Shown here: positions 1-7,618 of the stretch, one piece after another | How the letters are laid out: the number at the start of each line of letters is the position of its first letter | Position numbering within the stretch: position 1 is the first letter of the stretch | Assembly (NCBI GenBank): GCA_018265615.1 | Contig: JABLYX010000006.1 | Span: forward strand, 1-64,000 | DNA: 64,000 nt | Direction: 5' to 3' | DNA from: Lentisphaeria bacterium | GTDB taxonomy: Bacteria > Verrucomicrobiota > Lentisphaeria > Victivallales > Victivallaceae | Made by a program: the position numbers and the translations under genes | Notes under the pieces: model-generated | Database searches by the model: none | Told to the model about the DNA's origin: nothing | What the model saw: the letters and a program-made list of their open reading frames with translations, nothing else

Positions 1-419
1 CCGAACTGCCGGAGCTCTGCGCGCTGCTCACGCAGCTGCTTGATCTCGAACAGGATTTCACGCCCGATCCGGAGCGGCAGATTGCGGGGCTCCGGCTCAT
101 GCTTGAATCGCCCGGCGCCGTGCTGCTGACCGCGAAGCGCGGCGGCCGCATCGCGGGCTTCTGCGGCGTCCAGCTGCTTATCTCTACAGCGATGGGCGGG
201 TATTCCGCCCAGATCGAGGATCTCGTGCTGCACCCGGAGTTCCGGCGGCAGGGCATCGGGAGGAAGCTGCTCGAAGCGGCGGCGCAGTGGGCAAAGCGGC
301 GCGGGGCCGTGCGGCTGCAGCTGAACTGCGACGACCTGAACCTCCCCGCGCAAAGCTTCTACGCCCGGTACGGATGGGAGCGGACCCATCTGTACAATTA
401 TTTTAAATTTGATTTTTAG
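1..419 (+). CDS. GNAT family N-acetyltransferase, 5' end missing
   Basis: The reading frame is open from base 3 and runs off the left edge, so the start lies outside the window. The visible 138 residues match the C-terminal two thirds of a Gcn5-related acetyltransferase. The segment IEDLVLHPEFRRQGIGRKLL is the acetyl-CoA binding motif A (R/Q-x-x-G-x-G/A), and FYARYGWERT is the usual motif B end. Such enzymes transfer acetyl from acetyl-CoA to an amine; the substrate cannot be told. An internal ATG at base 99 would remove a well-conserved helix, so it is unlikely to be the true start. No hairpin terminator is visible after the stop. Confidence 0.85.
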   Translation, partial: ELPELCALLTQLLDLEQDFTPDPERQIAGLRLMLESPGAVLLTAKRGGRIAGFCGVQLLISTAMGGYSAQIEDLVLHPEFRRQGIGRKLLEAAAQWAKRRGAVRLQLNCDDLNLPAQSFYARYGWERTHLYNYFKFDF

Positions 420-428
420 CCCGGCCGT

Positions 429-456
429 TTGACTTTTTCGCGAAAGGGTGTATTAT
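429..456 (+). promoter_or_regulatory. Sigma70-like promoter for the small protein at 537
   Basis: TTGACT at 429-434 and TATTAT at 451-456 are 16 bases apart. The predicted start of transcription near 463 leaves a leader of about 75 nt. The leader carries an AAGGAG Shine-Dalgarno at 520-525. Confidence 0.5.
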
Positions 457-536
457 TGTAATATCCGCCCAAACGGAAAAGCAGGAAAACCGCACTGAAC
501 AGGAGAAACCAATTAAATAAAGGAGAATTGGTAAGC

Positions 537-779
537 ATGGAACACAAGAAGGAAATTTTCGCGGACGGCATCGGTCAGATTCACTTCGCCGGCGGCATGG
601 TCCGTTTTGACTTTGTCACGCTTCAGCCGAACGAAGACGGCTCGGCCCCGACCCCGGTGGTCAACGAGCGCATCATCATGCCGCCGCAGGGCTTCCTCGG
701 CGCGTTCAACTCGATGCAGCAGCTGATCGACAAGCTGCTCGAAGCGGGCGTTCTCCAGAAAAACGAACAGGCGAAGTAA
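537..779 (+). CDS. Small conserved protein of unknown function (DUF3467-like layout)
   Basis: An 80-residue acidic protein with no signal peptide or membrane segment. I start it at ATG 537 because AAGGAG at 520-525 sits 11 nt upstream; an in-frame TTG at 528 would leave only 2 nt. The layout is two short beta strands (GIGQIHFAGGMVRFDFVTLQ), a central RIIMPPQGFLGAF segment and a C-terminal helix. This recalls the small DUF3467 proteins, which also have a short sheet followed by an R-I-x-M-x-P segment, but the match is by eye and weak. It has its own promoter, and its terminator lies 190 nt downstream behind a structured inverted-repeat element. Role unknown. Confidence 0.7.
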   Translation: MEHKKEIFADGIGQIHFAGGMVRFDFVTLQPNEDGSAPTPVVNERIIMPPQGFLGAFNSMQQLIDKLLEAGVLQKNEQAK

Positions 780-783
780 TAAG

Positions 784-942
784 AGCTTATCCCTGAATAA
801 GCCGAACCTTCCTGATTTGCGGCGAAACGCCATTCGTTTGCCCGTTAAAATCGCCGATACCTCAAGTATCACCGATTTCATCAGGCTTCACGACTGACAT
901 TCCGGCGCGGCGTCAGGCCAATTCTTTATTCAGGGATAAGTT
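784..942. repeat. 157-nt hairpin-rich element bounded by a perfect 15-bp inverted repeat
   Basis: CTTATCCCTGAATAA (786-800) and its exact reverse complement TTATTCAGGGATAAG (926-940) bound the element; one more A-T pair and a G-U pair extend the stem outward. Smaller inverted repeats lie inside, including GGCG-aaa-CGCC, GATAC-ctcaa-GTATC and CTGAC/GTCAG. It starts just after the stop codon of the 537 gene and ends before that gene's terminator. No target duplication or open frame of note is visible. It could be a MITE or REP-like element or a structured 3' UTR. It accounts for most of the gap between 780 and 965. Confidence 0.6.
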
Positions 943-965
943 CCAAGCGCCGCCATATGATTCCA

Positions 966-998
966 GGCCTCCCGGATTTTCTCCGGGAGGCTTTTTTT
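966..998 (+). terminator. Rho-independent terminator
   Basis: GCCTCCCGGA (967-976) pairs perfectly with TCCGGGAGGC (982-991) around a 5-nt loop and is followed by seven T. It ends the transcript of the 537 gene and lies just beyond the inverted-repeat element. Confidence 0.85.
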
Positions 999-1102
999 AC
1001 CCACCGGATCCTCACATTCCGGTTCATTCGAGTTAATTCAATATCAATATAATTTACCCTCAGAAATATCTGTTTTTTATTCAAAAACAGGGATTCACGC
1101 AG

Positions 1103-1131
1103 TTGCAAACCGCGCAGGGCGGCATTATATT
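1103..1131 (+). promoter_or_regulatory. Sigma70-like promoter for the lipoprotein at 1198
   Basis: TTGCAA (1103-1108), a 17-bp spacer, then TATATT (1126-1131). Transcription would start near 1138, leaving a leader of about 60 nt. The stretch from 1000 to 1102 is AT-rich and shows nothing else I can name. Confidence 0.6.
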
Positions 1132-1197
1132 GAGCGCAGAAGCGCCATGAATGTCTTCATCATGGCGGGAAACAACAACAAAGGAAAGAAAGACAAG

Positions 1198-1647
1198 ATG
1201 AAGAAACTGTTTCTCCTCGCCGTCGCCGCCATCGCGGGCACCGTTGTCATGACCGGCTGCACCGCCGTCAACACGAATGACGCCGCCAACGATTTCAAGG
1301 CTGAAATCGTCCCGGCCAAATTCGAAACGGTCATCAACCACAAGGATACCCCGGTCAGCGGCGAAGCGCAGCTGAATGTTCTCTTCAACGTCTTCTCGTG
1401 GGGCGTGAGCGAATTCGCCGACCGCAGCTTCGTCGGCAGCACCAACAACAGCCTCGGCCTGTTCCAGGATCCGCAGACCCTGGCCAAGCAGGGCGCGACC
1501 TACAACGCCTGCAAGAACGCCAGCTGCGACGTCCTCCTGAACGCGAAGTATATCGTCACCACCACCGACTACTTCGTCTTCAAGATGATCAACTGCAAGG
1601 TCACCGGCTACCCGGGCACCGAAGCGGGGATCAAAGCGGTCAAGTAA
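1198..1647 (+). CDS. Small lipoprotein of unknown function
   Basis: A 149-residue protein starting at ATG 1198. An upstream in-frame ATG at 1147 would place 17 hydrophilic residues before the signal peptide, so I reject it. The N-terminus is a type II signal peptide: KK, a hydrophobic run, then the lipobox V-M-T-G-C, so the mature protein is lipid-anchored at Cys22. The mature part has two close cysteines (CKNASCD), a predicted beta-rich region and a C-terminal YPG. No family is recognised. It stands alone between a promoter at 1103 and a strong terminator at 1671. Confidence 0.8.
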   Translation: MKKLFLLAVAAIAGTVVMTGCTAVNTNDAANDFKAEIVPAKFETVINHKDTPVSGEAQLNVLFNVFSWGVSEFADRSFVGSTNNSLGLFQDPQTLAKQGATYNACKNASCDVLLNAKYIVTTTDYFVFKMINCKVTGYPGTEAGIKAVK

Positions 1648-1670
1648 CCCTTGACGACCTGTTGATTCAA

Positions 1671-1700
1671 GCGCCGCGGCATATTGCCGCGGCGCTTTTT
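1671..1700 (+). terminator. Rho-independent terminator
   Basis: GCGCCGCGGCA (1671-1681) pairs perfectly with TGCCGCGGCGC (1685-1695) around a 3-nt loop, followed by five T. It ends the lipoprotein transcript. Confidence 0.88.
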
Positions 1701-1770
1701 CGTGCCTTCTTCCCTTAAATTCATAATGTGATTCAAGCGGAGAAATCTCTGCTTTTCCCGGCAGCTCATC

Positions 1771-1799
1771 TTGACTTCCGTTCCTGTTTTCGTCATAAT
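1771..1799 (+). promoter_or_regulatory. Promoter of module A (IclR-pseudopilin-glycosidase)
   Basis: TTGACT (1771-1776), a 17-bp spacer, then CATAAT (1794-1799). The leader before ATG 1853 is about 47 nt. The three downstream genes are 17 nt apart on the same strand, so this is likely the promoter for all of them. Confidence 0.55.
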
Positions 1800-1852
1800 A
1801 TATTCATATCGGGGATCATGAAAGCTATGATGCAAACTTCAAAATCCACAAT

Positions 1853-2644
1853 ATGGACTTCACTATGATCAAAGTACTGCAGAAAACATTCGATGTCATG
1901 GAATATGTGGTCAGCCGGGAGCGGCCGGTGCCGGCCTCGGAGGTCGTGTTCCGGTTGAAGCTCGCCCATCCGACCTGCATCCGCATCCTGAAGGACCTCG
2001 TGGAACTCGGCTACCTTGAACAGGCCGGGGCGCGCAAGGGATACCAGGCCGGCCCGCTCGCGGCCTTTCCCGGCGGCCGGAAGCAGAGCCGGAACGATTT
2101 CATCGGACGGGCGGCCCCGCTGATCGAAGAGTGCGCCCGAAAGCTCGGGCAGTCCGTGCTGCTGGCGATCCGCCACCGGAGCTGGCGCCACATCCCCTGC
2201 TGCAGCAACTTCAATCCGGATTTCAGCTACGATCTCGACCAGGTCCGCCACCATGACCTCTACTGCACGGTGAGCGGGCGGCTGCTCCTCGCCTGTGCCG
2301 ACGAAAAAGAGCAGGACGAAATCATCGACGTATTGCCTCCTCCCGACGCGGACCGCTCCAGCCTTCAATACTGGCCCGAGGCGCAGGGCGGCCGCGAAAA
2401 CGTCAAGCGGGAACTCGCCGCGATCCGCCGGGATGGAGCAGCGGAGATGCCGGTGAGCAAATGCCGGCAGTTCCACTGCTTCGCGCTGCCGGTTTTCCAG
2501 GACAACGTTTTCTTCGGCGCGCTCGCGGCGAACTGGCCGGCCGGTTCCGGCGAAGCGCTCAGCGGAAGCTGCCGCGACGCCATGCGCCAGTTGGCGGACC
2601 GCCTCTCCATACCCGCAACTTTTTCGAAGGTCATAGTCGGTTAA
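1853..2644 (+). CDS. IclR-family transcriptional regulator
   Basis: A 263-residue protein, the usual IclR length. Residues about 5-60 (VLQKTFDVMEYVV...TCIRILKDLVELGYLEQ) form the N-terminal winged helix-turn-helix. The rest is the effector-binding domain, with RHHDLYCTVSGRLLLACADE matching the family's conserved core region. ATG 1853 or ATG 1865 could be the start. The stop is 17 nt before a pseudopilin gene that has a clear AAAGGAG, so the three genes to 6551 are probably one operon. By family habit the regulator would respond to a small sugar or acid from the glycan handled by the downstream enzyme; that is inference. Confidence 0.88.
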   Translation: MDFTMIKVLQKTFDVMEYVVSRERPVPASEVVFRLKLAHPTCIRILKDLVELGYLEQAGARKGYQAGPLAAFPGGRKQSRNDFIGRAAPLIEECARKLGQSVLLAIRHRSWRHIPCCSNFNPDFSYDLDQVRHHDLYCTVSGRLLLACADEKEQDEIIDVLPPPDADRSSLQYWPEAQGGRENVKRELAAIRRDGAAEMPVSKCRQFHCFALPVFQDNVFFGALAANWPAGSGEALSGSCRDAMRQLADRLSIPATFSKVIVG

Positions 2645-2661
2645 CAGAAAGGAGTCCCTGA

Positions 2662-3417
2662 ATGAGAACACAAAATTTCACACTGATCGAACTTCTGGTC
2701 GTAATTGCGATCATCACGATCCTCGCGGCCATGCTGCTGCCCGCACTGAACACGGCGCGGGAGCGGGCGCGGTCGATCAACTGCGTCAGCAACCTCAAAC
2801 AGGTCGGAATGAAGGTCCATATGTACGCGGACGATTCAGCGGACTTCCTGCCGTCGGCCGAAGCGCCGACCGGGTGGACGCCGGAGCTCAATTGGGGACA
2901 GCGGGTCGCCGCACACTCCTCGCCCGGCTCTGCGGCCGACCTGTCGCTCCCCGTCTCGGCGGCAAACGCTCCGCGGATCAGATCCGCGCTGAAGGAGTTC
3001 TACTGCCCCTCGGCGCCGTACCGCGCGCCCGGCCCGACCGTCGTCCAGCAGATCTATGCGTGGAACAGCAACCTCTCCGGCGACTGGAGCGACGGAAAGA
3101 ACCCGAACCGCACAATGGTCAAGCGCGGCAGCATCACCCGGACCCGGGAGCGGAATTACCTGCCGTCAGGCTCGCCCGGCTCCATCGTCATGGCGGCCGA
3201 CGGCGTTTTCGCCGGGAGTTCCGCCTCCGGCGACGGCGCGGGAAGCTGCTCACTCAACCGCTTTCCGGGCAATGACGGCAACGTCATCCTGCGCCACCAG
3301 ACGCGCTGCAGCACTGTGATGCTCGACGGCAGCGCCCGGTCCAACTCCCTCACCGAGCTGCGGACCCGGTCGAAAATAGTCAGGATCTTCGACGGCAACG
3401 GCGTCGAAATTCCGTAA
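2662..3417 (+). CDS. Prepilin-type N-terminal domain protein with H-X9-DG motif (module A)
   Basis: 251 residues. A five-residue leader (MRTQN) precedes FTLIELLVVIAIITILAAML, the class III prepilin signal and hydrophobic helix, with Glu at mature position 5. The usual Gly at -1 is replaced by Asn. A helix ending in SNLKQVG follows, then a globular domain with the C-terminal motif H-QTRCSTVML-DG, the H-X9-DG signature of PVC-group pseudopilins (DUF1559-like). The protein should be anchored by its N-terminal helix with the C-terminal domain outside the cytoplasm. It lies 17 nt after the IclR gene and 17 nt before the secreted glycosidase gene. No pilus ATPase or prepilin peptidase is in the window. 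Confidence 0.9.
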   Translation: MRTQNFTLIELLVVIAIITILAAMLLPALNTARERARSINCVSNLKQVGMKVHMYADDSADFLPSAEAPTGWTPELNWGQRVAAHSSPGSAADLSLPVSAANAPRIRSALKEFYCPSAPYRAPGPTVVQQIYAWNSNLSGDWSDGKNPNRTMVKRGSITRTRERNYLPSGSPGSIVMAADGVFAGSSASGDGAGSCSLNRFPGNDGNVILRHQTRCSTVMLDGSARSNSLTELRTRSKIVRIFDGNGVEIP

Positions 3418-3434
3418 ATCAAGGAACCCCGAAA

Positions 3435-6400
3435 ATGATCCGATCTCTTCTGACGTGGTCCGCGATCCTGTGCGCGGGCCTCTCGCTCTCCGCCGGCTCC
3501 CTGCTGCAGGACGACGGCTGGAAAACCCTGCGCTTCGGCGGCCGCAGTGCGGAAACCTCCGCCCTGGAACGGCAGGGAGGAATTTTCCGGTTCAACGCAG
3601 CGCAGGTCCCGGCCGATACGGCGCACTGGCACCTCCAGCTGTCGCAGCCGGTGCGGCTTGGAGGAGGAAAGAAACACGTCCTCGAATTCACGATCGACTC
3701 CCCCGCCGCGTCGGAGATCTATGTGAGCTACCGCACGCAGAAGAATCCGCGTGTGCTCGGCGCATCGAAGCTCTTCCGGTTCGGCGCGGGAAAGCACACG
3801 CTCCGCTTTCCGTTCACGCCGCAGGATCCCGACCCGGCGGAGGACGGCAGTGAACTCAGCATCCAGCTCGGCATGCTCAAAGGCGAATTTACGCTCAGCG
3901 GCATCACGCTGCTCCCGGCCGCGATCCCGTTCCGGCTCGGGGACGGGTGGCTGGTGTTTACGGAGGGCCCGCTTCCGGCCGCCTCGGGAGGGCTCCCGGA
4001 AAACTCCGCCGCCCGGCGCGTTTCCGTCCCGATGCGGACGGACAATGCGAATTCGATCGACCTCGCCCGGCAGAGTGGGAGCTTCTCACCGAAGCGGGAG
4101 GCGGTGCTCTTCAATGAATTCACCTCCCCGGAGACCGGGTACATGCCGGCCGGCTTCTCGGCGGATTACTGGATGGAGATTTTCGTGAACGGAGAAAAGG
4201 TGTACGACACACTCGCCGGAGGCAACGGCGGAAGCATCGTCTACGACAGCCACGAAGTGCTCCTGCCGGTCCGGAAAGGCAAAAACCTGCTGGCGGTCCG
4301 CGTGCTCGCGGGCTCCGCGGGGTGGAGCCTCGCCTGGGGCGTCCCGCGCGAACCGGTCACCTACCGTGAAGGGCCGGAGTGGAAACGGGTCGATCTTTCG
4401 AGCCTCGCCGTCCGGCCCGGCAGCGCACTCGACCTCTCCATGCTCAGTGAGGTCCCCGCGGGGAAGCACGGCCGCGCCCGCGTCTCGAAAACCGGGACGC
4501 TTGAATTCGAAAACGCCCCCGGCAGGAGCGTGCGGCTCCAGGGTTTCTCCAGCGGCATCCCGGACGACATCTGGGTCGGCGGCAGCGATGAGGAGTTCCG
4601 GCGGAAAGCCCGCCTCTTCGCGCAGGCGGCGCGGCGGCAGGGATACAACTATTTCCGCACGCACGGCCTCGACCAGTGGCTCTGCCGCGACTCCGGGCGC
4701 GACATGGCAATCAGCGCGAAATACCTCGACCGCTGGGACAGGCTCTTCGCCGAATTCAGGCAGGAGGGCATCTACCTCCAGCTCGTCGTCCTCTCCTTCG
4801 GGCTCTACAGCAGCAATGCGAACTACCGCGCGACCAGCAATGACCGCGACATGCACAAGCTCATGCTGAACCTCGGCGCGGAATTTCAGCGCGAACGGTT
4901 CCGGTACGGCGTGAACACACTGCTGAACCATGTGAATCCTTACACGGGGCTCGCCTGGAAGGACGACCCGGCCATCGTCGCCGTGGAGTTCCACAACGAA
5001 CAGTATTCCGGCATCGCCCGGCTCGACAAGGTCGAGAAGGAGAATCCGGAGGAGTACGCTTTCTTCGTCTCCCTCTGGCGCGACTGGCTCAACAGGCGCT
5101 ACGGTTCGAAGCCGCAGAAGGAGTGGCCGGCCGAGCTGCGCAGATCCGGTCTCGCGGCTGCGCCGGTCCCGCGCCACGGCGATGCGTCGAGCGCCCTTGC
5201 GAACGACCTCGGAACCTTCTTCTTCGAGAAGACCGCCGAGATGAACCGCTGGTGTGAAAAGACGGTCCGCGAGGCCGGATATCCGGGGCTGGTCACGCAG
5301 AACAGCTACCACACGCTCTACTCCATCGCAAGCAGTTACGAGACGCTCCCGGTCATCGACACACACTCCTATTTTCAGCACCCCACCAGCTGGGCGAATC
5401 CCGGCTCCCGCGTCGGCGCCGAAAGCTCGGTCGGGCAGCTCGCCTCGAATTTCCGGGGGCTGAACTCCACCCGCATCGCGGGTCGGCCGATGTTCGTCGG
5501 GGAGTTCAACCACTGCTTCTGGAACCCGTACCAGCACGAAGCGGGGCTGGTCATGGGCGGCTACGCGGCATTTCAGGATTACAGCATGCTCTCGATCCAC
5601 AGCCACCCCGTCCTGTTGGAAGGGAAACCGCAGCAGGTCAGCTGCTTTTTCGCGGGCAACTCGGCCGTGTCGCGCGCCGGGGAGTTCCTGGCCGGATGCC
5701 TCTTCCGGCGCGGCGACCTCACGCCTTCCCGGAAGCAGGCCGTGCTGTCGGTTCCGAACAGCTGGCTCTTCTCCGGCAGCAACACTGGCAGGGGGGTGTC
5801 GAGCGAGCAGAACAAGCTCACGCTGCTCTGCGGCTTCGGCCTCACGTTTCCGGAGCTGCCGAAACCGGCGGCCGTGCCGGAGCTGCCGGAGCCGGACCTC
5901 GCGATCCTGCCGGCCGGAGCCGCGCAGGTGCAGGCGCACGACTGGTTCACGCAGGTGCTTGAAACAGCCGACCGGAACTTCTCACTGGCGGAAACGGTAC
6001 GGGCGATGAAGAAGCGCGGAATTCTCTCCGCCTCGAACCGGACCGATCCCGAACGCGGCATCTTCGAAAGCGACACGGGCGAACTCCTGCTCGACGCGGG
6101 CCGGAACGTGCTGAAAATCACGACGCCGCGCACCGAAGCCGCGACGCTCCCGGCCGGATGCTCCGAGACCCTGAACGCGCTTTCGATCGAAAGCAGCAGC
6201 GTCCCCGCCTGCGTCGGAGTCTGCGCCATGGACGGGAAGACGGTGGAAGAGAGCAGACGGCTCGTGCTGGTCTATTCGACAGAAATGGCGAACAGCGGCC
6301 AGCAGCTCGGCGCGGACCTCGAAACGCTGAAAAACCTCGGCGGCGCTCCTGTGCTGCTGCGGACCGGCAGGCTCAAAGCGGCGCTCAGGAGCCGCAACGC

Positions 6401-6551
6401 CGGTAAAACGGAGTTCTACGCGCTCGGCCTCGACGGCAGCCGCCGCGAAAAGCTGCCGCTGAAAGCGGAAGGCGATCAGCTCAGGATAGAGCTCGACACC
6501 GCAAAGCTGAAGCACGGGAACACCGTTTTCTTCGAGCTTGCCGCGGAGTGA
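3435..6551 (+). CDS. Large secreted clan GH-A glycoside hydrolase (module A)
   Basis: 1038 residues with a Sec signal peptide ending near SLSAGS. Residues about 25-165 and 170-310 look like beta-sandwich carbohydrate-binding or GH2-like accessory domains. The TIM barrel starts near residue 380 (RQGYNYFRTHGLDQW). The likely acid/base is Glu522 in VEFHNEQ and the likely nucleophile Glu690 in FVGEFNH, the NE/E pair of clan GH-A. A beta-sandwich tail follows. The exact family is unclear; GH5-like or GH2-like are possible. It closes the module A operon. A long hairpin at 6591-6624 follows the stop. Confidence 0.8.
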   Translation: MIRSLLTWSAILCAGLSLSAGSLLQDDGWKTLRFGGRSAETSALERQGGIFRFNAAQVPADTAHWHLQLSQPVRLGGGKKHVLEFTIDSPAASEIYVSYRTQKNPRVLGASKLFRFGAGKHTLRFPFTPQDPDPAEDGSELSIQLGMLKGEFTLSGITLLPAAIPFRLGDGWLVFTEGPLPAASGGLPENSAARRVSVPMRTDNANSIDLARQSGSFSPKREAVLFNEFTSPETGYMPAGFSADYWMEIFVNGEKVYDTLAGGNGGSIVYDSHEVLLPVRKGKNLLAVRVLAGSAGWSLAWGVPREPVTYREGPEWKRVDLSSLAVRPGSALDLSMLSEVPAGKHGRARVSKTGTLEFENAPGRSVRLQGFSSGIPDDIWVGGSDEEFRRKARLFAQAARRQGYNYFRTHGLDQWLCRDSGRDMAISAKYLDRWDRLFAEFRQEGIYLQLVVLSFGLYSSNANYRATSNDRDMHKLMLNLGAEFQRERFRYGVNTLLNHVNPYTGLAWKDDPAIVAVEFHNEQYSGIARLDKVEKENPEEYAFFVSLWRDWLNRRYGSKPQKEWPAELRRSGLAAAPVPRHGDASSALANDLGTFFFEKTAEMNRWCEKTVREAGYPGLVTQNSYHTLYSIASSYETLPVIDTHSYFQHPTSWANPGSRVGAESSVGQLASNFRGLNSTRIAGRPMFVGEFNHCFWNPYQHEAGLVMGGYAAFQDYSMLSIHSHPVLLEGKPQQVSCFFAGNSAVSRAGEFLAGCLFRRGDLTPSRKQAVLSVPNSWLFSGSNTGRGVSSEQNKLTLLCGFGLTFPELPKPAAVPELPEPDLAILPAGAAQVQAHDWFTQVLETADRNFSLAETVRAMKKRGILSASNRTDPERGIFESDTGELLLDAGRNVLKITTPRTEAATLPAGCSETLNALSIESSSVPACVGVCAMDGKTVEESRRLVLVYSTEMANSGQQLGADLETLKNLGGAPVLLRTGRLKAALRSRNAGKTEFYALGLDGSRREKLPLKAEGDQLRIELDTAKLKHGNTVFFELAAE

Positions 6552-6590
6552 CGGCTGCCGGGAATTGCGTCACACGCCGCCGAGATAGCC

Positions 6591-6624
6591 GGTTCTGTCC
6601 GAACTGTGCTTTTCGGACAGAGCC
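6591..6624. terminator. Long hairpin between convergent genes
   Basis: TCTGTCCGAA (6594-6603) pairs perfectly with TTCGGACAGA (6612-6621); three more pairs, one G-U, extend the stem outward. There is no T run on either side, so it may be a factor-assisted terminator or a processing site. It sits between the module A glycosidase and the decayed binding-protein gene. Confidence 0.45.
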
Positions 6625-6720
6625 GTCAGCGCGCGGCGAGCAGGAAGCCGACGCACTTGTATCCGTCGAGTCCGCACTTCAAACCGCTTTCGAATGCCCG
6701 CCCATGGCGCCGAACGCTCC

Positions 6721-7618
6721 TTACGGCGTTTCTTCCAGAAGGTTTCTGTCTTTGTAATATTTGAGATAGAAGGGATTTCGGATCCAGCGGGCGGGAATCG
6801 GTTTGTTCGCCGCTTTGCGGGCGTCGATTTTTTGCTGGATTTCCCAATCAGCCCGCCGCTGTTTCCGCATGGTGGGATTGGCCGCTTTGGTGGTCTCGAT
6901 CTCCATGTTGTAACGCTCCGCAACCTGCTCGACAGCCGTCTCCGCCGACAGGCGGCCTTGAAATACAGCGCGAGTCCTTTTTGCATCCAGTTGGAGGAGC
7001 CAGTCTTGACATAAGAGCTGCTGAACGGAGGCAGGGCAATGCTTTGCGCCCACTCCATCTCACGGATTGGCCTTCTCCACATAGGCTTTGCCCATCTCCT
7101 CAAACGCTTCCGGAGTCCGGGCGGCCGAAGCCGTATCGCTCCAGCGTCGTCAAATTGATCCAGAGCGAAAGACTGGTCGCGTTGCAGGGATAGGCATACT
7201 GCCTGCCGTCCGGTCCAGTCAGAAGCCCGCTCATTCCGGGGTAGGTGTCGCCGAGTCCGAATCCCCGTCGGTTCGCCTCGTCGGTAATGTCCACACCGAC
7301 ACCGAGTTGCTGGTAACCGGAGACGTCATACGAATCAAAAACATCGCCCGCCATCCCGGACACCGTCTGAATCAGTGTGCTCTGGTTGGTCGAGGTCTGG
7401 AGCAGGATGTCGCCGGCCGGTTTCAAGACGTCCCCCTCCCGGAATGGCCATTTTTCAGCAGCCATTGCCGGAAAAGTTCAACCTGCTCTCGCGCTACGGA
7501 TTGGCGTCGGTCTGCCAGACGATCACCGGAACCTCCGCCGTCTGTTCCCGACTGGACCAGACGGTGTAGCAACTCGCGGCAAGCAGCAGCAGGAAAATCA
7601 GAAAAAGAGCCGCTTCAT
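6721..7618 (-). pseudogene. Decayed extracellular sugar-binding lipoprotein (ABC transporter solute-binding protein)
   Basis: The remnant starts at ATG 7618, overlapping the stop of the GH39-like gene (ATGA), and is then broken. Six codons in, the frame hits TGA. A +1 frame reads LFLIFLLLLAASC, a type II signal peptide and lipobox, then VPVIVWQTDANP and a TAG. Further pieces lie in different frames: QVELFRQWLLKNG near 7460-7500; GDVFDSYDVSGYQQLG and YAYPCNATSLSLWINLTTLE in the 7465-7100 frame; EAFEEMGKAYVEKANP then TGA near 7066; and ARWIRNPFYLKYYKDRNLLE at the end. These are typical of sugar-binding proteins, normally above 400 residues, so at least four frame breaks and probably some loss have occurred. 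No permease or ATPase genes lie nearby. Confidence 0.85.

Noticed and set aside
4086..5939. Long open frame antisense to the module A glycosidase
   Set aside because: It is a mirror of a GC-rich gene with strong third-position bias; low-complexity Arg/Val/Glu-rich protein, no ribosome site. The same holds for 15159-16535, 41085-42770 and 50415-52826.
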